From JAICSD01 sp963836665 (GTDB lineage: Bacteria; Acidobacteriota; Vicinamibacteria; Vicinamibacterales; 2-12-FULL-66-21), in the NCBI GenBank assembly GCA_963836665.1, contig CAWIKL010000001.1:3782001-3846000 (forward strand): DNA of 64,000 nt, read 5' to 3'. The notes under the pieces were generated by a model, which was given only the letters and a program-made list of their open reading frames with translations, was not told where the DNA came from and made no database searches. Of this stretch, positions 26,706 through 34,332 are shown piece after piece. The position numbers and the translations under genes were made by a program. Positions within the stretch are counted from its first letter, which is position 1, and each line of letters starts with the position of its first letter.

Positions 26706-27284
26706 ATGTCCATCTGCTTCCTGCTGCTCGGTTTACTACTGCAGGCCCAGGCGCCACCCGCGCCCGTGCCCCCCACCCCCGGTAACCCGATCGTCGACAT
26801 CGAGACGTCGATGGGGACGATCACCGTCGAGCTATTCAAAGATCAGGCCCCCGTCTCGGTCGCCAATTTCCTCGAGTACGCCCACGACGGCTTTTACCCG
26901 GGAACGGTCTTTCACCGGGTGGTTCCGGGATACGTAATTCAGGGGGGCGGGTTCACGTCGGCGCTGGTCGAAAAGGGCACGCGCCCCCCGATTCAGAACG
27001 AGGCCACCAACGGCCTGAGCAACCGCCGCGGGACGCTAGCCATGGCACGGACCCGGTCCCTCCGAAGTGCTACCTCCCAGTTCTACATCAACCTCTCCAA
27101 CAACCCCTCCCTCGACCACACCGGCTTTTCCCCGGACGTCTTCGGCTACGCCGTTTTCGGCCGTGTCATCGCCGGCATGGACGTCGTCGATCGCATCGGC
27201 CAGGTGAAGACCGGTGTGCGCGACGGGATGGACGACGTGCCGGTGGAACCGGTCGTGATCACGAAGGTCACGGAAAAGAAGTGA
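26706..27284 (+). CDS. Exported cyclophilin-type peptidyl-prolyl isomerase
   Basis: A 192-residue exported cyclophilin. A hydrophobic signal (MSICFLLLGLLLQAQA) and a Pro-rich linker precede a complete PPIase domain: FHRVVPGYVIQGGGF, SQFYINLSNNPSLD and VFGRVIAGMDVVDRI. It catalyses prolyl cis-trans isomerisation, here probably in periplasmic protein folding. The ATG at 26706 is chosen because the signal starts there; the frame opens earlier without coding character. Its stop overlaps the following MFS gene start (GTGA), so both are translationally coupled. Confidence 0.88.
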   Translation: MSICFLLLGLLLQAQAPPAPVPPTPGNPIVDIETSMGTITVELFKDQAPVSVANFLEYAHDGFYPGTVFHRVVPGYVIQGGGFTSALVEKGTRPPIQNEATNGLSNRRGTLAMARTRSLRSATSQFYINLSNNPSLDHTGFSPDVFGYAVFGRVIAGMDVVDRIGQVKTGVRDGMDDVPVEPVVITKVTEKK

Positions 27285-28438
27285 GCCGGCCGCTCGTCAT
27301 CATTTTCCTGACGGTCCTCGTCAACCTGATTGGCTTCGGCATCATCATTCCGCTGCTGCCCTTTTACGCCCAGACGTTCGGCGCATCGCCGCTCGTCATC
27401 GGGCTGCTCTTCGCCTCGTTCTCAGTGTCGCAGCTCATCGCGTCGCCGCTTCTCGGCCACTGGTCCGACACCTGGGGGCGCCGCCCGGTACTGATCGTGA
27501 GCCTGCTCGGCACCGTCGTCAGCTTCGTCATGCTGGCGCTGGCACACAGCCTCGCGATGCTCTTCGCCGCGCGCATCGTCGACGGGCTCTCGGGTGGGAA
27601 CATCACCACCGCCCGCGCCTACATTGGAGACATCGCCACCGACGAGAACCGCGCGAAGTACTTCGGGTTCCTTGGCGCGGCGTTCGGGCTCGGGTTCATC
27701 ATCGGTCCTGGCCTGAGCGGGCTGTTCGCGCACCTCAGCTACACAGCGCCGATCTGGGCGGCGGCAGCGATCACGCTGGCGGCGATGCTGCTCGCCTGGT
27801 TGTGGCTCCCCGAGACGGTACATCGCGTCCATGCCGACGCCGGGTCGCCCTGGCGCGCGCTGCACGAGCTCGGCACGCGTGCCAGCCTGCGTACGCTGTT
27901 CGCCATCGACTTCCTGTACTGGGCTTCCTTTGCCGTCTACCAGTCGACGTTCGCGCTGTTCGGCGCGCGCCGCTTCGGCTTCGATGCGCCGCACATCGGC
28001 TACATTCTCGCCGCCTTTGGCGTGCTCGGCGTGATCGTGCAAGGGGCCATGGTCGGCCCGATCGTGAAGCGGATCGGGGAGAAACACGCGCTGATCGCGG
28101 GACTGATCATCGCCGCGCTGAGCTGGGCCGGCGCCGCCGTGGTCTACTCGGTGCCACTGTTCCTGCTCATGCTCGTGCCCTCGGCGTTCGGGCTTGGCTT
28201 CTGCACGCCGTCGCTCGTCTCACTGGTCAGCGGCGCGGCCGGCCGGCACGAGCAGGGACGCGTGCAGGGGGCGGCCGGCGCGCTCGAGTCGCTGGGGCGG
28301 ACAATCGGGCCCGTCTGGGGTAACGGCCTGCTCCAGGTCTTCGGCGAGGGGGCGGCCTATGGATCGGCCGCCGTCGTGATGATCGCGACCGCGCTTCTGA
28401 CGACGCGATATACGCCGCGCGGTTCGTCTGACCAGTAG
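27281..28438 (+). CDS. MFS transporter, TetA/DHA1-like
   Basis: A 385-residue 12-helix MFS permease. The loop 2-3 motif appears as GHWSDTWGRRPVLIVSLLG, the drug:H+ antiporter-1 signature region, and helix 5 has GLGFIIGPGLSGLF, the antiporter motif C type (G(X8)GPxxGG-like). This resembles tetracycline-efflux-family proteins, but similar genes are common in soil bacteria without resistance roles. It starts at GTG 27281, overlapping the cyclophilin stop by 4 nt. Confidence 0.87.
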   Translation: MSRPLVIIFLTVLVNLIGFGIIIPLLPFYAQTFGASPLVIGLLFASFSVSQLIASPLLGHWSDTWGRRPVLIVSLLGTVVSFVMLALAHSLAMLFAARIVDGLSGGNITTARAYIGDIATDENRAKYFGFLGAAFGLGFIIGPGLSGLFAHLSYTAPIWAAAAITLAAMLLAWLWLPETVHRVHADAGSPWRALHELGTRASLRTLFAIDFLYWASFAVYQSTFALFGARRFGFDAPHIGYILAAFGVLGVIVQGAMVGPIVKRIGEKHALIAGLIIAALSWAGAAVVYSVPLFLLMLVPSAFGLGFCTPSLVSLVSGAAGRHEQGRVQGAAGALESLGRTIGPVWGNGLLQVFGEGAAYGSAAVVMIATALLTTRYTPRGSSDQ

Positions 28439-28449
28439 AGGAGGAGACC

Positions 28450-29487
28450 ATGAACCGACGCAGCTTCATCATCAGCACCGCGGCCGCCGCGCTCTCGACG
28501 TCACGGCTGGCCGCGTGGTCCTCCGCCGCCAACGTTCAGCTCGGTTCGATCGACGGCAGCGTCGGTGGCAACCAGTTCACGCCGGTCACGTTCCTCGACT
28601 ATCTCAGCTCGATCAAGCTGTCGTGGGCGATGCTGTCGTTGTCGCCGCAGACGCTCGGCGACGAGGCGGCGCTGAAGGCCATTCGCGCGCACGCCGACCA
28701 GCTGGGGATCAAGCTGCAGCTCGCCTTCGGTTCGGTCTGTCCCAGCTCCAAGTCGTTCAACGCGCAGAACGGCACTCTCGAAGAGCAGCTCGCGCGCGGG
28801 CTCAAGGCGTCGCAGATCTTCGGCGCCACGTGCATGCGCTGCGTGCTCGGCGGTGATCCGGAACGGCCGCAGATCGAGATGCACGTCGACAACATGGTGA
28901 AGGCGGTCCGGTCGGTCCGCTCGCGTCTGGTCGACTCGGGGATCAAGCTGGCCGTCGAGAACCATGGCGGCGATCTCCAGGCGCGCGAGATGAAGGGCAT
29001 GATCGAGATGGTCGGCACCGACGTGATGGGCGTCTGCCTGGACTCGGGCAATCCCGTCTGGATGCTCGAGGATCCCCATTTCACGCTCGAGACGCTGATC
29101 CCCTATGCGCTGACCTGCCACGTGCGCGACAGCGCCGTGTGGAAGGTACCGGAGGGAATCGCCGTGCGCTGGGTGAACATGGGTGAGGGCAACGTCGATA
29201 TCGATGGCTGGATCCGGACGTTCATCCAGGCCAAGCCGGGGATGCCGATCATCTTCGAGAACCTCGTCTCGGGCGCCCCGCGCGTCCACCACATCTACGA
29301 TCAGGCGTTCTGGGAGAACTGGCGCAAAATGACCGCGGCCGACTTCAGCCGATTCCTGACGGTTGCTGAACGAGGCAAGCCGACGCCGGCCGTCCCGCTC
29401 GCGCCGGGCAAGACGGCGGGGCAGCAGCACAAGGACGACCTCGAGGTCTGCGTGCGCTATACGCGCGCGCTGCTGGAGCGGATGTAG
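28450..29487 (+). CDS. Tat-exported sugar phosphate isomerase/epimerase-like TIM-barrel protein
   Basis: A 345-residue xylose-isomerase-like TIM-barrel protein with an RR-type signal (MNRRSFIISTAAAALS). Barrel motifs include VENHGGDL, GVCLDSGNPVWML, CHVRDS and IFENLVSG, with Glu, Asp, His and Glu in the order used for the divalent metal in this superfamily. Members isomerise or epimerise keto sugars or act as lyases on polyols; the substrate is unknown. AGGAGGA lies just before the ATG, so this is a conventional ribosome site. It follows the MFS gene by 11 nt and may share its transcript. Confidence 0.85.
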   Translation: MNRRSFIISTAAAALSTSRLAAWSSAANVQLGSIDGSVGGNQFTPVTFLDYLSSIKLSWAMLSLSPQTLGDEAALKAIRAHADQLGIKLQLAFGSVCPSSKSFNAQNGTLEEQLARGLKASQIFGATCMRCVLGGDPERPQIEMHVDNMVKAVRSVRSRLVDSGIKLAVENHGGDLQAREMKGMIEMVGTDVMGVCLDSGNPVWMLEDPHFTLETLIPYALTCHVRDSAVWKVPEGIAVRWVNMGEGNVDIDGWIRTFIQAKPGMPIIFENLVSGAPRVHHIYDQAFWENWRKMTAADFSRFLTVAERGKPTPAVPLAPGKTAGQQHKDDLEVCVRYTRALLERM

Positions 29488-29490
29488 AAT
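29485..29490 (+). promoter_or_regulatory. Candidate -10 box (TAGAAT), leaderless GTG start
   Basis: TAGAAT overlaps the stop of the upstream gene and ends 6 nt before GTG 29497, matching the leaderless spacing seen at other genes here. Confidence 0.45.
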
Positions 29491-29496
29491 TCGATC

Positions 29497-30126
29497 GTGA
29501 ACCTGGTTCGTTGCACTGTTTCAGGCTCGCTCGCGGCCGCGCTGTCGGCCTCAGCCGTTGCCTTTGCGTCTCCCCCAAGGTCGTCGCCAGCGCAACGCAT
29601 CGTCGTGCTCGGCGATAGTCTCGCCGTCTCCCCGTCACGTGCGCTGAACTTTCCGGAAGAGCTGCAGGCTCGGCTCGAGAAGGCGCATCCCGGCTGGACG
29701 ATTGTCAACGCAGGCTACCGCGGCGATACGACGACCGGCGGATCACGACGCTTCCAGAACGCGCTGACCGACGACACGAAGATCCTCGTCCTCGAGCTCG
29801 GCGCCAACGATGGCCTGCGCGGCGTGGACGTCGGCACCGTGGAAGGGAATCTCTCGCGGATGATCGAGACGGCCCAGTCGAGGGGCATCAAGGTGCTGCT
29901 GTGCGGGATGGAAACGCCGCCCTTGAGGAGCTGGAACTACTCTGTAGCGTTCCACCGCATCTTCCCGCGGCTGGCCGAGAAGTACAGGATCCCGCTCGTG
30001 CCGTTCCTGCTCCAGGGGGTCGCGCTCAACCCCGACATGAACGGCGACGACGGGATCCATCCCAATGCCGCCGGCGCCCGCGCCATCGCCGACACCATCT
30101 GGTCGTACCTCGAGCCGTTGCTGTGA
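29497..30126 (+). CDS. Exported GDSL-type esterase/lipase (TesA-like)
   Basis: A 209-residue SGNH hydrolase with a signal peptide (residues 1-26). Block I VVLGDSLAVS gives the nucleophile Ser41, block III GANDG the oxyanion Asn, and block V DDGIHPN the Asp185-His188 pair. It resembles the periplasmic arylesterase/lysophospholipase TesA and should cleave short acyl esters. GTG start, directly downstream of a TAGAAT box. Its stop converges on pepF with a 14-nt gap. Confidence 0.87.
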   Translation: MNLVRCTVSGSLAAALSASAVAFASPPRSSPAQRIVVLGDSLAVSPSRALNFPEELQARLEKAHPGWTIVNAGYRGDTTTGGSRRFQNALTDDTKILVLELGANDGLRGVDVGTVEGNLSRMIETAQSRGIKVLLCGMETPPLRSWNYSVAFHRIFPRLAEKYRIPLVPFLLQGVALNPDMNGDDGIHPNAAGARAIADTIWSYLEPLL

Positions 30127-30140
30127 TCAGGGCGCGCGGA

Positions 30141-31988
30141 TTACCGCGCGGCGAGCTCGCGTTCGAGACGCGTGACCAGATCGTCGAGCTGATCGACGAC
30201 GGCGCGCACGGTGTCGGGCTGGCTGAGATCGACACCCGCCGTGCGCAGCAGCTCCATCGGATAGTCGCTGCCCCCCGCTCGTAGCAGGTTGAGGAAACGA
30301 TCCCGCGCGCCCGCTGCCTCCGCGCCGCCGGCCATGATCTGTTTGGCGATCTTCGCCGCCGACGCAAAGCACGTCGCGTACTGGTAGACGTAGTACGGCG
30401 AGTTGAAGAAGTGCGGGATGCGCGACCAGGTGATCCCGGTGTAGGGATTCAGGTCCACCGCGTCGCCGTAGTAGTCCTTCAGCAGCTGCGTGTAGGTCTC
30501 GGTCAGGATCTCCGCCGTGATCGGCTGGTCCTGTTCAGCCAGGCGATGGGCGCGCAGCTCGTAGTCGGCAAAGAGCACCTGCGTGAAGAACGTGCCGGTG
30601 ATGTTGTCGATGGCGTGCTGCAGCAGCACGATGCGCTCGGTCGGATCGGTCGAGCGCGCCAGCATGTACTCGAGCAGAAGCGCCTCGCTCAGTGTCGACG
30701 GCACTTCGGCAACGAAGATCGTGTAGTCGGAATAGATGAACGGCTGGGTCTCGTGCGACAGGATCGTGTGCATCGAGTGGCCCATCTCGTGCGCCGTCGT
30801 GAACACGTCGTCGAGCGTGTCCGTGTAGTTGAGCAGCATGTAGGGGTGCACGCCGTAGACCGGCGCCGAGTAGGCGCCAGAGCGCTTGCCCTCGTTCTCG
30901 TAGACATCGATCCAGTGGCTCGAGAAACCGGTGCGCATCAGCGCCTGGTAGTCGGGTCCGAGCGGCGCCACCGCCTCGACGATCCAGTCGAGCACCTCGT
31001 CGTAGTTGTACTTCTTGTCGAACGAGACGAGCGGGATCGAGAAATCGTAGACCTGGTAGGTGGGCACATCGAGCGCGCGCCGCCGCAGCTGGTGATAGCG
31101 GCGCAAGGGTCCGACGCCGGCGCGGGTGGTCTCGATCAGGTTCTCGACGACCGAGGTCGGGATGTTGTCGCCGTGCAGCGCCGCTTCGAGCGTGCTCGTG
31201 TAGCCGCGCGCGCGCGCCTGGAACCAGTCGCGCTGGCACACGGCGTTGTAGAGAGCCGCGTAGGTGTTCAGCGTCGCCTTGTAGGTCTCGTGCAGCGCGC
31301 CGAACGCCTTCTCGCGGTCCGGCTGTGCGCGCTTGGTCGCCAGGATGGCACGATACTGCCCGTAGGAGACCGTGACTTCTTCGCCGTCCGACAGGACGAT
31401 CGTCGGGAAGCGCGCGTCCGCGGTCGACAGCGCCGCGTAGGCATCGTAGGGCGCCTGCGACAGCCGGCTCGACAGTGACATCAATTTTTCGCCGGCCTCG
31501 TCGAGCACGTGCTCCTGCTGGCGATAGAGATTCTCGATCGCGAAGCGGTAGAGCGCGAGTGCCGGGTCCTTGGCCATCCAGCCGCGGACGGTGTCGATCG
31601 GGATCTGCAGCAGCTCCGGGCTGAACCACGACTCGACCTGCTTCCAGCGCGCGAACAGGATCTGCACCTGCTGGCGCCGCGCGTTGATGGCGTTATCGCG
31701 CTGATCCTCGTCGTGCTGCAGCGATGGGTAGTACCACACCTTGTAGGCCAGCTGGCCAAGCGCCTCCGACTGCCGGAACGCCTGGAGCAGCTGTGCCGGG
31801 CCCTGCGACAGCGTGCCTTTCAGCTCAGCGTACCTGCTGATGCCGGCGTCGAGCTCCTTATAGGCGGCGTCCCATTGTGGCCAGCTCGCGAAGATGTCGT
31901 CGACGTTCCACTTGAAACGGTCGGGAATCTCGCCGCGCTTGCGGCTGCGCACGGGGGAAGCCTGTCCGGCCAGCGTCTCGGAACCCAT
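30141..31988 (-). CDS. pepF: Oligoendopeptidase F (M3 family zinc peptidase)
   Basis: A 615-residue M3B metallopeptidase. The zinc motif HEMGH is at 400-404 (TAHEMGHSMH) and the downstream Glu ligand lies in the EALLLEYML region; DVYENEGKRSGAYSAPVYG and HPYMLLNY before it are typical of PepF. The enzyme trims short peptides in the cytoplasm; no signal peptide is seen. ATG 31988 is favoured over an upstream ATG at 32024 because a TATAGT box ends 6 nt before it. Divergent from the membrane-protein gene at 32044. Confidence 0.92.
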   Translation of the reverse strand: MGSETLAGQASPVRSRKRGEIPDRFKWNVDDIFASWPQWDAAYKELDAGISRYAELKGTLSQGPAQLLQAFRQSEALGQLAYKVWYYPSLQHDEDQRDNAINARRQQVQILFARWKQVESWFSPELLQIPIDTVRGWMAKDPALALYRFAIENLYRQQEHVLDEAGEKLMSLSSRLSQAPYDAYAALSTADARFPTIVLSDGEEVTVSYGQYRAILATKRAQPDREKAFGALHETYKATLNTYAALYNAVCQRDWFQARARGYTSTLEAALHGDNIPTSVVENLIETTRAGVGPLRRYHQLRRRALDVPTYQVYDFSIPLVSFDKKYNYDEVLDWIVEAVAPLGPDYQALMRTGFSSHWIDVYENEGKRSGAYSAPVYGVHPYMLLNYTDTLDDVFTTAHEMGHSMHTILSHETQPFIYSDYTIFVAEVPSTLSEALLLEYMLARSTDPTERIVLLQHAIDNITGTFFTQVLFADYELRAHRLAEQDQPITAEILTETYTQLLKDYYGDAVDLNPYTGITWSRIPHFFNSPYYVYQYATCFASAAKIAKQIMAGGAEAAGARDRFLNLLRAGGSDYPMELLRTAGVDLSQPDTVRAVVDQLDDLVTRLERELAAR

Positions 31989-31994
31989 CCCACA

Positions 31995-32034
31995 ACTATA
32001 CCGTCCTGCTCCGCGCCCGCGCATCAGCTATCAT
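31995..32034. promoter_or_regulatory. Divergent promoter pair for pepF and membrane-protein gene
   Basis: TATAGT on the minus strand (32000-31995) is 6 nt from the pepF ATG; TATCAT on the plus strand (32029-32034) is 9 nt from ATG 32044. Both predict leaderless or near-leaderless transcripts from a 55-bp intergenic region. Confidence 0.48.
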
Positions 32035-32043
32035 CCGGCGCGC

Positions 32044-33246
32044 ATGATCCACGGGTACCGCAAGGCCGCCGCCGTTGCCGCACTCGTCTTCGCGACCACC
32101 GCAACGGTGCTCCGCACCGTGCGCCCGCCGAACCCGTTCGCGCGCGCCCACTGGCTGCTCGACTACCGGTTCGGCTTCATGAAGCGTGCGTTGCAGGGAG
32201 AGGTCCTCGTGATCCTCTCGCGCATCGGCCTTCTGCACCTGCAGCGGGACACCATCTTCGCCGTCGCCTACCTGATGTTCGGCCTGCTGTGCGGTGCGAT
32301 CTTGACGATCGCCGTCCGCACGCTGTCGCGCAGCGGCTGGGATCGCGCGACGTTCTTCGTGTTCGCCTCGTTCCTGACGTCGGCCTATGTCGTGACCAGC
32401 GCGCACCTGATGGGCTACCTCGACCACGTCATCGCCCTGCTCGCCATGGCGGCAGCGTGGTGCGCGATGCACCGTCGCTACTGGACGGCGGGCGTGGCGA
32501 TTGGTGCGGCCATGCTCGTCCACGAGACCGTTCTCGTCACTGGGATTCCAGTGCTGGTGATGGCGATCGCGCTGCGGCCGGGTGCGCCGCGCGGTCGGGC
32601 TCTCGCTTCGGCGCTCGCGCCGATGATTCTGCCCTTGACCGCCGGCGCGGCGATCTTCCTGAGCGAGCGCGACCCCGTGCACCGGATGGCGCTCCGCGCC
32701 CAGTTGACGCACCGTCTTTCCGTGTTCAGATGGGTGAACGACGACATGAACATCCATGTGCCGGAATGGTTGACCACCAGCTTCCTCCAGCACTTCCGCG
32801 AAGAGGCCCACGCGTTTCCCTCGCGGATCACCAGTCCGGGATTCATGTTCTACATCGTCCCGACGATGATCCTGCTCTGGCTGCTGAGCTCAGCGCTGTC
32901 GTCGTGGCGCCGCGATTGGATGGCGGCGGCGGCCGCGGCCATCGTGTTCCCACTGTCGCTGCACCTGCTCGCCTTCGACACCGCTCGAGAATGGACGCTG
33001 CCACTGATTGTCGGTCTCATGTGCGTGTGGGTGGCATCCGAGTCCGGCAGTGGCAAGGCATCGTGGGGAGCGGTCACGCGCGGATTCGTCTCTGCGGCCG
33101 GGCTCGCCATCGTCCTGTTCAATGTCTTCCGGATGCGCTATCCGCTGCTCGACTACCTGACGGACGCCTTCGATAATCGAACGCGCGCGCTGCTCTACGC
33201 GCCGTTCTTCGTGTCGGGGGCGGTGTTCCTGTGGAGGAGGAAATGA
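32044..33246 (+). CDS. Multi-pass inner-membrane protein, unknown function
   Basis: A 400-residue protein with roughly nine or ten hydrophobic helices, an Arg-rich first turn (MIHGYRKAAAVAALVF) and a conserved-looking loop WLLDYRFGFMKRALQGEV between helices 1 and 2. The overall plan resembles EpsG- or GT-C-like membrane proteins of polysaccharide systems, but no catalytic motif is certain. A later loop (about residues 235-265) contains HRLSVFRWVNDDMNIHVPEW. Its last codon overlaps the start of the following iron-permease-like gene (ATGA), so the pair is coupled. Confidence 0.68.
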   Translation: MIHGYRKAAAVAALVFATTATVLRTVRPPNPFARAHWLLDYRFGFMKRALQGEVLVILSRIGLLHLQRDTIFAVAYLMFGLLCGAILTIAVRTLSRSGWDRATFFVFASFLTSAYVVTSAHLMGYLDHVIALLAMAAAWCAMHRRYWTAGVAIGAAMLVHETVLVTGIPVLVMAIALRPGAPRGRALASALAPMILPLTAGAAIFLSERDPVHRMALRAQLTHRLSVFRWVNDDMNIHVPEWLTTSFLQHFREEAHAFPSRITSPGFMFYIVPTMILLWLLSSALSSWRRDWMAAAAAAIVFPLSLHLLAFDTAREWTLPLIVGLMCVWVASESGSGKASWGAVTRGFVSAAGLAIVLFNVFRMRYPLLDYLTDAFDNRTRALLYAPFFVSGAVFLWRRK

Positions 33247-33725
33247 CCAAGACGCGGGGCGGTTTCGGCCAGACGTTCGAGCGGTTTTCCAGCGCGGCTA
33301 CCAGGTGGACAGGCGGCACGCCGGCGCTGCTTGCCGCCACGACGATGATCCTCATCTGGCTGCTCACTGGTCCGCTCTTCCATTTTTCGGACACGTGGCA
33401 GCTGGTCATGAACACCGTGACCTCGATCATCACTTTCCTGATGGTGTTTCTGATTCAGCGCACGCAGAACAAAGACTCGCTCGCCGTGCAGCTCAAGCTC
33501 AACGAGCTGGTGGCCGCGCTCGCGGGAGCAAGCAACCACCTGATTGACGTCGAGGATCTCAGCGAAGCCGAGCTGAAGGTGCTCCATGCCTACTATCAAC
33601 GCCTCACCGACATGGCCAGGAAGGATGAGGACCTGGGGAAGTCACACTCGGTCGAGGAAGCACAACAGCGCCACGCTCTCAAGCACTCGGCTCGCCAGAA
33701 GACCGGCCAGCCTCCCGGCGCATGA
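33243..33725 (+). CDS. Low-affinity iron permease family protein
   Basis: A 160-residue protein matching the low-affinity iron permease family (Fet4-like half-size bacterial form): GQTFERFSSAATRWTGGTPA, then two membrane helices with LTGPLFHFSDTWQLVMNTVTS and FLMVFLIQRTQNKDS, and LKLNELVAAL afterwards. The C-terminal third is polar and helical. Transport of iron by the bacterial proteins is inferred from yeast Fet4 homology rather than shown. GGAGGA precedes the ATG, which overlaps the upstream stop; the 3' end overlaps the convergent hydrolase gene by 47 nt. Confidence 0.83.
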   Translation: MTKTRGGFGQTFERFSSAATRWTGGTPALLAATTMILIWLLTGPLFHFSDTWQLVMNTVTSIITFLMVFLIQRTQNKDSLAVQLKLNELVAALAGASNHLIDVEDLSEAELKVLHAYYQRLTDMARKDEDLGKSHSVEEAQQRHALKHSARQKTGQPPGA

Positions 33726-34332
33726 ACGCGGCTGCGGCGTCGAAGACCGCGACCAGCGCCGCGTCGGGCTTGCGCCCCGTCACCTTCTGCCGTGTCTTGA
33801 ACGAGTGATCGCCGTCCTCGACCTCGACCATCCCGGCCGCGTGCAGGCCCGGCAGCAAGGCGCGGATTTCAGCCGATGTGCCGAGTTCGTCGCGTGACCC
33901 CTGGATGAAGAGCATGGGCTCGGTGATCGACGGCAGGTGCGCGTCGCGCCGCTGCTCGGGTCGCCCGGGCGGATGCAGCGGATAACCGAACAAGACCACC
34001 CCGGCGACGCCCTCGACACCGGCGGCGGCGACCTGTGACGCGATCCGTCCGCCCATCGACTTGCCGCCGATGAACAGGGCCAGCCCCGCGAACGCCGCCT
34101 GTCCGCGCGCCTCGGCGAGCGCCGTTCGCCACGCCGCCTCGAGTACCGGTCCCTTGTCCGGGGCGCTTCGCCCTGCTGCCATGTAGGGAAAGTCGAACGT
34201 CGCCACGGTGATGCCGCGCACCACCAGCTCGTGCGTCGCCCGGACCATGAACGCACTGTGCTGTCCGCCGCCCGCTCCATGGGCGAGGACGAGGCCGGCC
34301 GCCGCGCGATCGCTGGGATAAACTGTCGCCAT
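33679..34332 (-). CDS. Alpha/beta-hydrolase, Tex30/dienelactone-hydrolase-like
   Basis: A 217-residue alpha/beta-hydrolase. LVLAHGAGGGQHS forms the oxyanion region, the nucleophile Ser92 lies in IGGKSMGGRIAS, the acid Asp is in IQGSRDELG and the base His in EDGDHSFK. This pattern matches the KANL3/Tex30-type hydrolases; substrate unknown. ATG 34332 overlaps, head to head, the ATG of the M13 peptidase gene at 34331 (shared CATG). The frame extends another 53 codons upstream, but that stretch lacks fold-like sequence and lies antisense to the peptidase signal peptide. Confidence 0.82.
   Translation of the reverse strand: MATVYPSDRAAAGLVLAHGAGGGQHSAFMVRATHELVVRGITVATFDFPYMAAGRSAPDKGPVLEAAWRTALAEARGQAAFAGLALFIGGKSMGGRIASQVAAAGVEGVAGVVLFGYPLHPPGRPEQRRDAHLPSITEPMLFIQGSRDELGTSAEIRALLPGLHAAGMVEVEDGDHSFKTRQKVTGRKPDAALVAVFDAAAAFMRREAGRSSGEPSA
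34319..34324 (+). promoter_or_regulatory. Candidate -10 box (TAAACT) inside the hydrolase 5' end
   Basis: TAAACT ends 6 nt before ATG 34331. It lies within the first codons of the oppositely oriented hydrolase gene, so the two genes share start-region DNA. Confidence 0.45.
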